Part shown: in pieces, positions 1 through 8,737 of the stretch
Numbering within the stretch: position 1 is the stretch's first letter
Layout: every line of letters begins with the position of its first letter
Assembly: GCF_000633415.1 (NCBI RefSeq)
Contig: NZ_AYMV01000021.1
Coordinates: 38,609 to 102,608, forward strand
Reading direction: 5' to 3'
DNA from: Leucobacter sp. PH1c
GTDB taxonomy: Bacteria > Actinomycetota > Actinomycetes > Actinomycetales > Microbacteriaceae
Length of the DNA stretch: 64,000 bases
Made by a program: the position numbers and the translations under genes
The notes under the pieces: generated by a model
Database searches by the model: none
The model's input: the letters and a program-made list of their open reading frames with translations, nothing else
Told to the model about the DNA's origin: nothing

Positions 1-58
1 GCTGCCCGGCCTCGAGCCGTCTCCACCCGCTCATCGCCCGGCCGACCCAGGAGGTCCT

Positions 59-856
59 GTGCTGATCCTGCTCCCACCGTCCGAGACGAAACGGCCCGGC
101 GGATCCGGGCGCTTCGCCCCCGAGACGCTCCGGCACGACGCCGCCCTCGGCGCCGCCCGGGCTGCCGTGCGCGACGCGCTCGTCGAGCTGAGCACGGATC
201 CCGAGGCGGCGGCCGCGGCGCTCAAGCTCGGTGTGAAGAACCGGGCTGAGCGCGAGCACAATCTCGTACTCGGGGAGAGCGGCGTGCTCCCCGCGATCGA
301 GCGGTACACGGGCGTGCTCTACGACGCGCTCGACGCCGGCTCGCTCGACGCCGACGCGCGCGACTGGCTCGACGCGCACGTCGCCGTGCAGTCGGCGCTG
401 TTCGGGCTCATCGGCGCGGGGGAGCAGATCCCCGCCTACCGGCTCTCCGCCGGCTCGCGCTTGCCCGAGCTCGGGGCGCCGCTCAAGCGCGTCTGGGGTG
501 CGGCCCACGCGGAGCTCCCGTGGGGCGAACTCGGCCTGGTGCTCGACCTCCGCTCCAAGGACTACGTCGCGCTCGCGCCCGTGCCCCGCGGCACCGGCTG
601 GTTCCTCAACGTCTCGCAGCGCGGCGCCGACGGCGCGGTGCGCGCCCTGAACCACTTCAACAAGGCCGCGAAGGGCGACCTCGTGCGGCGACTCGCCCGA
701 TCCGGCGCCCGCTTTTCCGAGGTCTCGGAGGTGCTCGACTGGGCCGCAGAGGAGGGCCTCGAACTCCACGCGGACGAGGCTGCGCGCGAACTGACGCTCA
801 TTACGGAGCTCGGTGCGCCGGGGGCCGCGTCGCCGAGTGCCGCGCGGGCGCGGTAG
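59..856 (+). CDS. yaaA: YaaA-family (DUF328/UPF0246) peroxide-stress protein
   Basis: 265 aa, close to the roughly 250 aa usual for the YaaA family, a cytoplasmic DNA-binding protein that in E. coli lowers free iron under peroxide stress. The N-terminus carries the family hallmark LLPPSETK (residues 4-11); FNVSQR-like text and the NHFNKAAKG segment near residues 198-206 also fit. The GTG start is preceded by a strong AGGAGG at 50-54. Its stop codon lies inside the TAGGAT -10-like box used by the following phosphatase gene. Family assignment is firm; the physiological role in this organism is inferred from the family. Confidence 0.85.
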   Translation: MLILLPPSETKRPGGSGRFAPETLRHDAALGAARAAVRDALVELSTDPEAAAAALKLGVKNRAEREHNLVLGESGVLPAIERYTGVLYDALDAGSLDADARDWLDAHVAVQSALFGLIGAGEQIPAYRLSAGSRLPELGAPLKRVWGAAHAELPWGELGLVLDLRSKDYVALAPVPRGTGWFLNVSQRGADGAVRALNHFNKAAKGDLVRRLARSGARFSEVSEVLDWAAEEGLELHADEAARELTLITELGAPGAASPSAARAR

Positions 857-885
857 GATACTCGGGTGCTGATGAGGTGGAAGCG

Positions 886-1770
886 GTGACCGTGCGCGGG
901 GAGAATGGCTCCCGGCGCCGTTTGCGCTACCGTCCCGACTCCGAGCTCGAGATCGAGCTCTCCTGGGCCGGTGCGACCGATGTGGGTCGACGCCGCGAGA
1001 CGAACCAGGACAGCTACGTCACGGCCCCGCCCATCTTCGCGGTGGCCGACGGCATGGGGGGCCACTCGGCCGGTGAGGTCGCCTCCGCCGCCGTCGTGCG
1101 CCGGCTCGCGGAGCTCGGCGGCAACGAGACTGTGCTCGAAACGGACATCGATTCCCTCCTCTCCGACGCGGTCGACGACATCGAGCTCGACGCGGGCGAG
1201 ACCGAGCTTGGCGCAGGCACCACCGTCACGGGCGTGTGCCTCAGCACATCCGAAGCTCCGTCCTGGACCGTCTTCAACATCGGCGACTCCCGCGTCTACC
1301 AGTACTTCAAGGGCGCGCTCAGCCAGATCACCGTCGATCACTCGGTCGTGCAGCACCTCATCGACACGGGCGCCATCACCGAGGAGGAGGCGGAGACGCA
1401 TCCGCACGCCAACGTGATCACGCGCGCCGTGGGCTTCAACGAGGCCCCCATCCCGGACTACACCTCGCTGGCGCTCATCGCCGGGCAGCGACTGCTCATC
1501 TGCTCCGACGGGCTCACGAAGGAGCTCACGGACATCGGGATCCAGCACTTCCTCGCGACGCAGCCCACGGCAGAGGCCGCCGCCCGCACGCTCGTGCAGC
1601 AGGCCGTGGAGAACGCGGGCCGCGACAACGTGACCGCGATCGTCATCGACGTGCACGCCGTGGGCGACGTGATCGACACGGGCAGCGTCGAGTCGGCGGG
1701 CATCGACCTGGCCGAGCTCGAGGACCCCGAGGTCGACACGGAGCCGGTGCGCGTTCCCACCGCCGAGTAG
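886..1770 (+). CDS. PP2C-family serine/threonine protein phosphatase
   Basis: 294 aa soluble PPM/PP2C phosphatase that would remove phosphate from Ser/Thr using two divalent metals. Visible motifs in order: ETNQDS (38-43), VADGMGGH (53-60, metal-binding Asp55), GAGTTVTG, NIGDSRVY, CSDGLTKEL and GRDNVTAIVI. The reading frame is open much further upstream, but that part is antisense-like shadow of yaaA. I chose GTG at 886 because GAGGTGG lies 5-6 bases ahead; GTG at 877 and 892 are alternatives. A -10-like TAGGAT at 854-859 suggests its own promoter. No kinase or FHA partner gene is beside it, so the target is unknown. Confidence 0.88.
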   Translation: MTVRGENGSRRRLRYRPDSELEIELSWAGATDVGRRRETNQDSYVTAPPIFAVADGMGGHSAGEVASAAVVRRLAELGGNETVLETDIDSLLSDAVDDIELDAGETELGAGTTVTGVCLSTSEAPSWTVFNIGDSRVYQYFKGALSQITVDHSVVQHLIDTGAITEEEAETHPHANVITRAVGFNEAPIPDYTSLALIAGQRLLICSDGLTKELTDIGIQHFLATQPTAEAAARTLVQQAVENAGRDNVTAIVIDVHAVGDVIDTGSVESAGIDLAELEDPEVDTEPVRVPTAE

Positions 1771-1877
1771 CGCGCCTCGCGGCGCAGTCTCCCGTGGTGC
1801 GCCCCCGATCTCGTGGGGTGGCTTTCCGCGGTGTGCCCTCCGACCTCTCGGGGTGGCGTTCCTGGGTGCCCTCCGAA

Positions 1878-1948
1878 CTCTCGGAGAAATCTGATTTCTC
1901 GGAGCTCATTCCGGAAGAAATCTCCGAGATTCGAGATTTCTCCGAGAG
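1878..1948. repeat. Intergenic palindromic repeat, copy 1
   Basis: Perfect 15-bp inverted arms (1878-1892 and 1934-1948, built on CTCGGAGAAATCT) enclose a second inner TCTCGGAG/CTCCGAGA pair, so the whole element can form a long two-part hairpin. It lies between the convergent PP2C and ABC-permease genes (gap 1771-1994). There is no T-tract after the stem. It is one of seven related elements in this window. Confidence 0.85.
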
Positions 1949-1994
1949 ATGCGAGGGCGCAGCGCGGCAACGCGGGCGAACGGCCCGGCGCCCC

Positions 1995-2870
1995 CTAGCC
2001 GCGGCGGCGGAGCGCGAGGATCGCCGCCACGACCGCGGCGGTGCACCAGGCGAGTACGGTGAGGAGATCCTGCCCGCTCGCCGTGAAGTCGTTTCCGGCG
2101 AGCCCGGCTCGCATGAGGTTGGCCATCGGCTCGATCGGCAGCACGGTGTGCACGGAGCGCAACCACTCGGGCAGATTCTCCGCGGGGAAACTCACGGGGG
2201 AGAAGAGCAGCAGGAGGAACACGAGCAACTGCGTGAGCAGCTGCGCCACGACGGGCGGGAGCAGCACCGCGAAGGCGTAGCCGATCGCGGCCGCCGTCAG
2301 TGAGATGAGCAGCGCCACGGGCACGATCCACGGTTGCACGGAGTAGGCGATGTCGTAGCGCCAGGCCCCGGCGAGCGCGCCGAGCACGAGCCCGGGGAGG
2401 GCGAGCAGCGTCCAGACGGTGAGGTCGGCGACGAGGAAGGCCGCACGTGGCACCGGGAGTGTGCGGAGCCAGTCCGCGCTGCCCTCGGTGCGCGCCTGCG
2501 CCATGAGCTGTGGCGTCATGACCAGGCCGACCGTGATCAGCGTGATTGTCGGCGCTCCCGTTGCGAGGAAGAGTGCGGCCTCGGGCTGCACATCGCCGAT
2601 GAGGATCCCGTAGCCCAGCACGGTCGACACCGCGAGCGCGGTCTGCACGACGATCATGAGCGGCAGGAACTCCGCCTGACGCCGGAGTTGCCAGACGAGC
2701 AGGAATCGCGCGCTCGCGATCCCGGCACCCCGGTCTCGCCGTCCGGCTCCAGTCCCCGGGCGCCCGGCATCGCGCCCCGGGCGATCGGTTCCGCGCTCAG
2801 GGCTCCCGGATCCCGCGGTCACGTCGGATCCCCGCTCGGATCGCGGCCCGGTCACTGCCGCGGCGCTCAC
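1995..2870 (-). CDS. ABC-2 type transporter permease
   Basis: 291 aa membrane subunit of an ABC-2 exporter. After about 50 hydrophilic residues rich in Arg/Gly/Pro there are six hydrophobic stretches, including segments starting LPLMIVVQTALAV, LFLATGAPTITLITVGL, VALLISLTAAAIGYAF and a C-terminal LTVLAWCTAAVVAAILAL followed by RRRG, typical of the DrrB/YadH fold. I placed the start at GTG 2870, which overlaps the stop of the ATPase gene (GTGA), so the two are translationally coupled. The exported substrate cannot be read from sequence; the divergent TetR gene suggests an inducible drug or lipid exporter. Confidence 0.85.
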   Translation of the reverse strand: MSAAAVTGPRSERGSDVTAGSGSPERGTDRPGRDAGRPGTGAGRRDRGAGIASARFLLVWQLRRQAEFLPLMIVVQTALAVSTVLGYGILIGDVQPEAALFLATGAPTITLITVGLVMTPQLMAQARTEGSADWLRTLPVPRAAFLVADLTVWTLLALPGLVLGALAGAWRYDIAYSVQPWIVPVALLISLTAAAIGYAFAVLLPPVVAQLLTQLLVFLLLLFSPVSFPAENLPEWLRSVHTVLPIEPMANLMRAGLAGNDFTASGQDLLTVLAWCTAAVVAAILALRRRG

Positions 2871-3814
2871 GCTGCGGCCTCCGACTCGGCGCCGACCAGT
2901 TCGAGGTACGCGTCCTCGAGCGATGGTGGTGTGAGAGCGAAGCGCTCGATGCGCCCGTCCTGCACCTCCCGCTGCGCCCACTCGACCGCCTCGGCTCCGC
3001 GCGCTGCCGGGACCGCGACGGTGGTGTGGTTCGGGCCGCTCGCGAGCGCGATGAGCCCGGCGGGCAGTGCGGGCAGGCGCGGCCCGTCGAGCTCGAGGAG
3101 CAGTTGCTCGCTGAGGTGCGCCGTGAGCTGTGCGGGGGAGCCCGCGGCGAGCGTGCGCCCGCGGTCGAGCACGATCAGCTCGTCGACGGCACGCTCGGCC
3201 TCGCGCACGTTGTGCGTCACGAGGAGCACCGCGGCGCCCGCGTCCGCAGTGGCGCGGATGGCATCCCAGAGCAGGCGGCGGCGCGCGGGATCCACGTCGT
3301 TCGTCGGCTCATCGAGGATCACGAGCGCGCCCGGCTGCACGACGGTCATGCAGAACGCGGTGAGCCGGGCAACGCCTCCGGACACCTTCTGCGCAGGGGT
3401 GTCGGCCCAGGGGCCGAGATCGAGGGCGTCGAGGAGCTCGGACGTGCGGGATCGCACCTCGGCGCGGCCGCCCCCGCGGATCCTGCCGACGAGTTCGATC
3501 GCCGTGCGCGGCGTGAGTCCGGTGATCGGCACGTTCGCCTGCGCCTGCACGGAGACGAGCGCGCGAGCGCGTGCGGGGTGGGAGACCGCATCGATGCCCG
3601 CGACGGTGATCTCGCCCGAGTCGGGGCGGAGGAGGCCGACGATCTGATTCACGAGCGTCGTCTTCCCCGCTCCATTGTGGCCGAGCACGCCGAGCACGCG
3701 GCCGGCGCGGGCGGTCAGGGTGATGCCGTCGTTCGCCGGGGTGCTGCGCCCGCGATACCGCTTCACGAGCTGCTCCACCTCCAGGACCGGGGGAGTGAGT
3801 GCTGACGCGGACAT
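2867..3814 (-). CDS. ABC transporter ATP-binding protein (ABC-2 exporter)
   Basis: 315 aa ATPase that powers the permease encoded just downstream. Walker A GHNGAGKT (residues 45-52), a slightly degenerate signature VSGGVARL, Walker B LVILDEPTND and the switch His in LLVTHN are all present; the C-terminal 90 residues match the DrrA-type extension. ATG 3814 has GAGGAGG seven bases upstream; an ATG 18 bases earlier has no such site. The -35/-10 region overlaps a twin palindromic operator (3834-3866), so repression by the divergent TetR protein is likely. Confidence 0.9.
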   Translation of the reverse strand: MSASALTPPVLEVEQLVKRYRGRSTPANDGITLTARAGRVLGVLGHNGAGKTTLVNQIVGLLRPDSGEITVAGIDAVSHPARARALVSVQAQANVPITGLTPRTAIELVGRIRGGGRAEVRSRTSELLDALDLGPWADTPAQKVSGGVARLTAFCMTVVQPGALVILDEPTNDVDPARRRLLWDAIRATADAGAAVLLVTHNVREAERAVDELIVLDRGRTLAAGSPAQLTAHLSEQLLLELDGPRLPALPAGLIALASGPNHTTVAVPAARGAEAVEWAQREVQDGRIERFALTPPSLEDAYLELVGAESEAAA

Positions 3815-3829
3815 GAGTGCCTCCTCATT

Positions 3830-3870
3830 CAAGATACTGATCGGTATGAAACATACTCATCAGTATCTTG
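3830..3870. promoter_or_regulatory. Twin TetR-type operator between exporter and tetR
   Basis: Two near-palindromic 14-mers, ATACTGATCGGTAT (3834-3847) and ATACTCATCAGTAT (3853-3866), lie 19 bp apart centre to centre on the same DNA face. They are nested in a larger perfect inverted repeat, CAAGATACTGAT (3830-3841) and ATCAGTATCTTG (3859-3870). The site is 16 bp upstream of the exporter start codon and 59 bp upstream of tetR, the expected place for a TetR protein controlling both genes. Confidence 0.75.
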
Positions 3871-3928
3871 AAGCGCAAGCCCCATTCCGGCCGGTATCTT
3901 TCGGGCCGGAGCGCGCTAGACTGCTGGC

Positions 3929-4744
3929 ATGGCATCACGGCAGAGTGGATCCGGCGTCCCCGGCGGCGAGCAGAAGCTGCGCGACGCCGCGCAGGCGCTG
4001 GCCGAGGCCGCTGGTCAGCTGGGGCAGAGCCTCGGGGTGGCGGGGGCGTCGGCGGAGAGCGGCGTCACGAAGGGACTCCTTGCAGCCGCGCAGGCACTCG
4101 CCCAGGCGACCGCGTGGGTCGAGCAGCGCGCCAAGCCGATGAGCACGCGCGAGCAGCTCCTCGTGCAGGCCGCGCGGCTCTTCGCCGAGCGCGGCTTCTC
4201 GGGGGTCTCGTTGGAGGACATCGCCCAGGCCGCGGGCTTCACGAAGGGCGCGGTGTACAGTCACTTCGGCTCGAAGGAGCAGGTGTTCCTCGCTGCGGTG
4301 CGCAACACCGTCGAGCGCATCGAGGGCGCGCTCGCAGCGGCGGAGGCGCTCGGCGTGGACGGCGCCGCGGTCGCGAGCGGGGCCGAGGCGGACGGCGGTT
4401 CCGGATCGCGGGACGGATCGGCGGGCCCGGACGGCGAGCGCGTTGACGAGGGAACCTCGGGTGAGGCGCTGCTCGATCCGGTGCGCGCCCGGAGCGAGCT
4501 CGTCGCGGCGGCGACGCTCGGCGTCGAGGCGCTCCTGTTCGGGCGACGGGTGCCGGAGCACCGCGAGGAGGTGCGCGAACTGAGCGCCGCGCTCATCAGC
4601 GCCCTGGCGCGTGCGGACGAGCGCCTCCCTGCGGGGCCCGCCGCAGACGCGCGCGTGCTCGCGCGCGACGAAGCTCGGTTCTCGGTGATCGCGCTGCGCG
4701 CGCTGCTCGCGGGGATCGCGGAGCCGCGCGACGAACGTTCCTGA
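3929..4744 (+). CDS. TetR/AcrR-family transcriptional regulator with N-terminal extension
   Basis: 271 aa. The TetR DNA-binding domain spans residues 72-120 (STREQLLVQAARLFAERGF, then SLEDIAQAAGFTKGAVYSHFGSKEQ). It is preceded by about 70 extra residues rich in Ala/Gln with helical periodicity. TAGACT (3917-3922) ends six bases before the ATG, a leaderless arrangement that supports the long form; an internal ATG at 4139 would give a normal-length TetR protein and cannot be excluded. It diverges from the ABC exporter over the twin operator at 3830-3870 and is its probable repressor. The ligand is unknown. Confidence 0.85.
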   Translation: MASRQSGSGVPGGEQKLRDAAQALAEAAGQLGQSLGVAGASAESGVTKGLLAAAQALAQATAWVEQRAKPMSTREQLLVQAARLFAERGFSGVSLEDIAQAAGFTKGAVYSHFGSKEQVFLAAVRNTVERIEGALAAAEALGVDGAAVASGAEADGGSGSRDGSAGPDGERVDEGTSGEALLDPVRARSELVAAATLGVEALLFGRRVPEHREEVRELSAALISALARADERLPAGPAADARVLARDEARFSVIALRALLAGIAEPRDERS

Positions 4745-4888
4745 GGCGCGCACGGGCGGGTTGAGCGCCCCGGGCTCCTCGGTGCGCCCAGAGCTCTGCG
4801 GTGGCGTCTCAACTCCGCGGTGCCCGCTTGGCTGCTCGGCGTCCCGAACTCCGCGCTGCCCCCAAACTCCGCGCTGCCCCCCCCCAAA

Positions 4889-4959
4889 TTCTCGGAGAAA
4901 TCTGATTTCTCGGAGCAAGATCCGGAGCGAGCGTCCGAGATTTCTGATTTCTCCGAGAA
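4889..4959. repeat. Intergenic palindromic repeat, copy 2
   Basis: 14-bp perfect outer arms (TTCTCGGAGAAATC at 4889-4902, complement at 4946-4959) with a second, interrupted inner stem. It sits in the 407-bp gap (4745-5151) between convergent tetR and gabT. The rest of that gap holds a GC-rich stretch with CCGAACTCCGCGCTGCCC-like direct repeats (about 4845-4880) and the terminator at 5055; I see no gene there. Confidence 0.85.
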
Positions 4960-5054
4960 ATGGGAGGGGGAAACGGGATCCAGGGAGCCGGGCAACGGGG
5001 AGGGCGCGGGCAGAAGAACGAGGCGCCCGATCCCCGGCGAAGCCCCGCATACGC

Positions 5055-5090
5055 GCGAACGCCCGGTCTCCGAAGAGACCGGGCGTTCGC
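5055..5090. terminator. Bidirectional terminator hairpin between tetR and gabT
   Basis: Perfect 16-bp stem, GCGAACGCCCGGTCTC with its complement, closed by a 4-base CGAA loop. It lies 65 bp past the gabT stop codon and serves both convergent genes. There is no clear U-tract, as is common in high-GC actinobacteria. Confidence 0.8.
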
Positions 5091-5151
5091 ACTGCGGGCC
5101 GCGGGAGAGCTCCGCGGCCCGCGCTGCGGGGCTCGCGCCCGCGCTGCGGGG

Positions 5152-6537
5152 TTAGGCGCCCGCGGCCGTGAAGGCTGCGTCGAGCACGCTCACGACGTCC
5201 TCGAGCAGCTCGTCCGTCATCTTGAGCGAGGGCAGGAACCGGATCGCCTGGTTGTGGATGCCCGAGCTCAGCAGGAGCACGCCCTGCTGTGCGGCGAAGG
5301 CGATCACCTGGGCGACGAGATCGGCGTTCGGCTCGAGGGTGCCGGGCTGCACGACCTCGATCGCGAGCATGGCGCCCTTCCCGCGCACCTCGGCGATCGC
5401 CGGGTGGGCGGCCTTCAGGCGCTCGAGGCCCGCCCCGAAGACGCGCTCGATGCGCTGCGCCTCGGCGAGGAGATCCTGCGCCTCGATCTGCTCGAAGACG
5501 GCGACCGCCGCCGCGCACGAGACGGGGTTGCCGCCGAACGTGCCGCCGAGGCCGCCGGGCTGCGACTTGTCCATGATCTCGGCGCGACCCGTGATGCCCG
5601 CGAGCGGGAGGCCGCCGGCGATGCCCTTCGCGGAGAGCACGATGTCGGGCTGCACGCCGAACTGCTCGATCGAGAAGACGGTGCCGGTGCGGGCCATGCC
5701 GGCCTGCACCTCGTCGGCGATGAACACGATCCCGTTCGCGCGGCACCACTCGGCGAGCGCGGGGAGGAAGCCGTCGGCGGGGACGATGAAGCCGCCCTCG
5801 CCCTGGATCGGCTCGACCACGAGGCACGCGAGATCCTCGGCGCCAGCAGTCTTCTCGAGGTGCGCGATGGTGCGCGCCGCGGCCTCGGCGCCGCTCAGGC
5901 CGTCCTGCAGCGGGTACGAGTTCGGCGCCTTGTAGATGTCGCCGGCGCGGGGGCCGTAGCCGAGCGCGTAGGGCGCGCCCTTGTGGTTCATGCTCGAGGT
6001 GAGCATGGTGCGGCCGTGGTACGCGTGCTCGAGCACGGCGACGCCGGGGCGGCCGGTGAACTTGCGCGCGATCTTCACGCCGTTCTCCACGGCCTCGGCG
6101 CCGGAGTTCATGAGCAGCGTCTTGTAGGGGGCCGCCTCGGTCGAACCGGGGACGTGCTTCGCGAGGTACTCGGCGACGCGCACGTAGGGCTCGTAGGGGG
6201 TCATGGTGAAGAGCGTGTGCGTCACCTTCTGCAGCTGCGCCGTCGCCGCTGCGACGACCGCGTCGTCGGTGTGCCCGATCGTGGTGACGCCGATGCCGCC
6301 GCACACGTCGATGATGTGGTTGCCATCGACGTCGACGAGGATCGAGTCGTGCGCGCGCTCGATGTAGACCGGGAGCACGCTGTGCACCCCGGGCGGCACG
6401 ACGGCCTGGCGGCGGGCGTGGAGCTCCTGGGAGCGCGGCCCCGGGATCTCGGTGACGACGCGACGCTGCTGGGGGACGGTGGTCTCCTGCTGCGACGCCT
6501 CGGAACTGACAGGTGCTTCGATGGTGCCTTCGGTCAT
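5152..6537 (-). CDS. gabT: 4-aminobutyrate--2-oxoglutarate transaminase
   Basis: 461 aa class-III PLP aminotransferase, full length for GabT. It converts GABA plus 2-oxoglutarate to succinic semialdehyde plus glutamate. Seen: NSGAEAVENGVK (144-155), the aromatic HAYHGRT (171-177), VFIADEVQAG (Asp275 to the pyridine nitrogen) and the Schiff-base Lys304 in SAKGIAGGLP, followed by GGTFGGNPV. VEPIQGEGGF is the usual GabT signature. No gabD is adjacent. A role in clearing GABA from putrescine would fit the decarboxylase and ureohydrolase found 40 kb away, but that link is inference. Related ornithine or beta-alanine aminotransferases are the main alternative. Confidence 0.88.
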   Translation of the reverse strand: MTEGTIEAPVSSEASQQETTVPQQRRVVTEIPGPRSQELHARRQAVVPPGVHSVLPVYIERAHDSILVDVDGNHIIDVCGGIGVTTIGHTDDAVVAAATAQLQKVTHTLFTMTPYEPYVRVAEYLAKHVPGSTEAAPYKTLLMNSGAEAVENGVKIARKFTGRPGVAVLEHAYHGRTMLTSSMNHKGAPYALGYGPRAGDIYKAPNSYPLQDGLSGAEAAARTIAHLEKTAGAEDLACLVVEPIQGEGGFIVPADGFLPALAEWCRANGIVFIADEVQAGMARTGTVFSIEQFGVQPDIVLSAKGIAGGLPLAGITGRAEIMDKSQPGGLGGTFGGNPVSCAAAVAVFEQIEAQDLLAEAQRIERVFGAGLERLKAAHPAIAEVRGKGAMLAIEVVQPGTLEPNADLVAQVIAFAAQQGVLLLSSGIHNQAIRFLPSLKMTDELLEDVVSVLDAAFTAAGA

Positions 6538-6593
6538 GGCTTCGATACTACTCCCGGCTCCCGTGCGGGCGGGGTGAGCGCTACCCTGATCCC

Positions 6594-7085
6594 ATGAAGG
6601 ATCTGCACGAGTACCGGGTCGGCGTCGAGTGGGTCGGGAACCGCGGCTCGGGGACGAGCGGGTATCGCGACTACGGGCGCGAGCTCCTCATCCACGCGGC
6701 AGACAAGGCGCCGCTCGAGGGGTCGGCGGATCCGACGTTCCACGGCAACGCCGAGCGCTGGAACCCCGAGGAGCTGCTCGTCGCCGCGCTCGCGCAGTGC
6801 CACATGCTCTCGTACCTCCATATGGCGGTGCGCGCGGGCGTCGTCGTCACCGCCTACGAGGACGCCGCGACGGGCGCCATGCGCCAGGCGGGCCTCGGGG
6901 GAGCGTTCGAGGAGGTGGTGCTGCGCCCGCGCGTCACGGTCGCGGATCCGTCGATGGTCGAGGCCGCCCGCGCCGCGCACGCCGAGGCGCGGAAGGTCTG
7001 CTTCATCGCGAACTCCGTGAACTTCCCGGTGCACCACGAGCCCGAGATCCTCGTCGCCGGGGAAGCCGGATCGCGCGGGCTGTAA
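6594..7085 (+). CDS. OsmC-family peroxiredoxin-like protein
   Basis: 163 aa, the normal size for OsmC/Ohr-like thiol peroxidases that reduce organic hydroperoxides. The N-terminal half carries WNPEELLVAALAQCHMLSY with the peroxidatic-position Cys (AQCHM, about residue 68), and the second Cys lies in ARKVCFIANSVNF, matching the two-cysteine OsmC layout. The real start is ATG 6594: TACCCT at 6582-6587 ends six bases before it, so the mRNA is probably leaderless. It diverges from gabT. Confidence 0.85.
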   Translation: MKDLHEYRVGVEWVGNRGSGTSGYRDYGRELLIHAADKAPLEGSADPTFHGNAERWNPEELLVAALAQCHMLSYLHMAVRAGVVVTAYEDAATGAMRQAGLGGAFEEVVLRPRVTVADPSMVEAARAAHAEARKVCFIANSVNFPVHHEPEILVAGEAGSRGL

Positions 7086-7126
7086 CACGGGGCAGAACGC
7101 CCCGCCGAACGAATAGACTGGTGGGC

Positions 7127-8737
7127 ATGCCCAAGACCCCGTCGTTCTCCGTCTCCACCCCCATCTTCTACGTCAACGATGCCCCGCACATCGGGCACGC
7201 GTACACCGAGGTGGCCGCAGACGTGCTCGCGCGCTGGCACCGCCAGGCGGGCGACGACACGTACTTCCTGACGGGGACCGACGAGCACGGCCAGAAGATC
7301 CTGCGCACGGCGACCGCGAACGGTGTCGCGCCCAAGGAGTGGGCCGATCGCCTCGTCGAGTCGGCCTGGAAGCCGCTCCTCGACACGATCAACATCTCGA
7401 ACGACGACTTCATCCGCACGACCGACGCGCGGCACGAGGCCGGCGTCGCCACGTTCCTGCAGAAGCTCTACGACGACGGCCACGTGTACGCGGGCGAGTT
7501 CGAGGCGCTGTACTGCGTGGGCTGCGAGGAGTTCAAGCCGAAGAGCGAGATCGTCGACGGCGAGGGCGCATTCGCGGGCGAGAAGGTCTGCGCGATCCAC
7601 TCGAAGCCGCTCGAACTGCTCCAGGAGAAGAACTACTTCTTCAAGATGAGCGCGTTCCAGGACCGTCTCCTCGCGCTGTACGAGGAGCACCCCGAGTTCG
7701 TGCAGCCCGCGAGCGCGCGCAACGAGGTCATCGCTTTCGTGCAGCAGGGCCTCGAGGATCTCTCGATCTCGCGCACGTCGTTCGACTGGGGCATCCCGAT
7801 CCCGTGGGACTCCTCGCACGTCACCTACGTGTGGTTCGACGCGCTGCTCAACTACATCACCGCCCGCGGCTACGGTGCGAACCCCGCCGACCCGGCCGCG
7901 GAGCTCCAGCACTGGCCCGCCGTGCAGATCGTGGGCAAGGACATCCTCCGCTTCCACGCGGTGATCTGGCCCGCGATGCTCATGGCCGCGGGCCTCGAGG
8001 TGCCCACCAACGTGTTCGCGCACGGCTGGCTGCTCGTCGGCGGAGAGAAGATGTCGAAGTCGAAGCTCACGGGCATCGCCCCGAACGAGATCACCGACAC
8101 CTTCGGAGCCGACGCGTTCCGCTACTACTTCATGCGCGCCGTGTCGTTCGGGCACGACGGTTCCTTCAGCTGGGAGGATCTCGCCGCCCGCTACCAGGCC
8201 GAGCTCGCGAACGGCTTCGGCAACCTCGCGAGCCGCGTGCTCGCGATGAACGCGAAGTACTTCGAGTCGCGCGTGCCCGAGGCGGGCGAGGAGACGGCTG
8301 CGGACGCCGCGATCCGGGAGCTCGCCGCGAGCGTCGCGCGCCGCGCGGACGAGAAGATCGAGGGCTTCGCGATCCACGAGGCCATCGCGGCCGTCTGGGA
8401 GCTCGTCGACGCGCTGAACGGCTACATCACCGAGCAGGAGCCCTGGGCGCTCGCGAAGGATCCCGCGCAGCGCGGTCGCCTCGGCACCGTCCTCTTCACC
8501 GCGAGCGAGGGGCTCCGCGTGCTCGCCGAGCTGCTCGCCCCCGTGATCCCCGAGGCCACCGGGAAACTCTGGACCGCGCTCGGCGCGGAGGAAGCGCTCG
8601 GTGCCCTCACCGCGCAGCCGATCCGCGAGGCCGGCACCTGGGGACGCCTCCCCGTCGGCGCGCAGCAGCACGCGCTCGCCGTCCTGTTCCCGCGCATCGA
8701 GGCGGAGACGCCGACCACGGGCGGTGCCGCGCAGTGA
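7127..8737 (+). CDS. metG: Methionyl-tRNA synthetase
   Basis: 536 aa class-I synthetase charging tRNA-Met. The N-terminal DAPHIGHAYTE supplies the HIGH motif, YCVGCEEF marks the connective-peptide zinc-knuckle region (one of the two knuckles, as in the shorter actinobacterial type), and GEKMSKSKLTG gives KMSKS. There is no C-terminal EMAP-like tRNA-binding extension. TAGACT at 7114-7119 ends seven bases before ATG 7127 (leaderless). It heads a coupled run with tatD and rsmA through four-base GTGA overlaps. Confidence 0.95.
   Translation: MPKTPSFSVSTPIFYVNDAPHIGHAYTEVAADVLARWHRQAGDDTYFLTGTDEHGQKILRTATANGVAPKEWADRLVESAWKPLLDTINISNDDFIRTTDARHEAGVATFLQKLYDDGHVYAGEFEALYCVGCEEFKPKSEIVDGEGAFAGEKVCAIHSKPLELLQEKNYFFKMSAFQDRLLALYEEHPEFVQPASARNEVIAFVQQGLEDLSISRTSFDWGIPIPWDSSHVTYVWFDALLNYITARGYGANPADPAAELQHWPAVQIVGKDILRFHAVIWPAMLMAAGLEVPTNVFAHGWLLVGGEKMSKSKLTGIAPNEITDTFGADAFRYYFMRAVSFGHDGSFSWEDLAARYQAELANGFGNLASRVLAMNAKYFESRVPEAGEETAADAAIRELAASVARRADEKIEGFAIHEAIAAVWELVDALNGYITEQEPWALAKDPAQRGRLGTVLFTASEGLRVLAELLAPVIPEATGKLWTALGAEEALGALTAQPIREAGTWGRLPVGAQQHALAVLFPRIEAETPTTGGAAQ

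Noticed and set aside
1878..1948. Palindromic repeats as coding sequence
   Set aside because: Open frames across them give SEKSDFSE-like peptides in many places on both strands, but these frames lack ribosome-binding sites and differ in phase between copies; the similarity is at DNA level.
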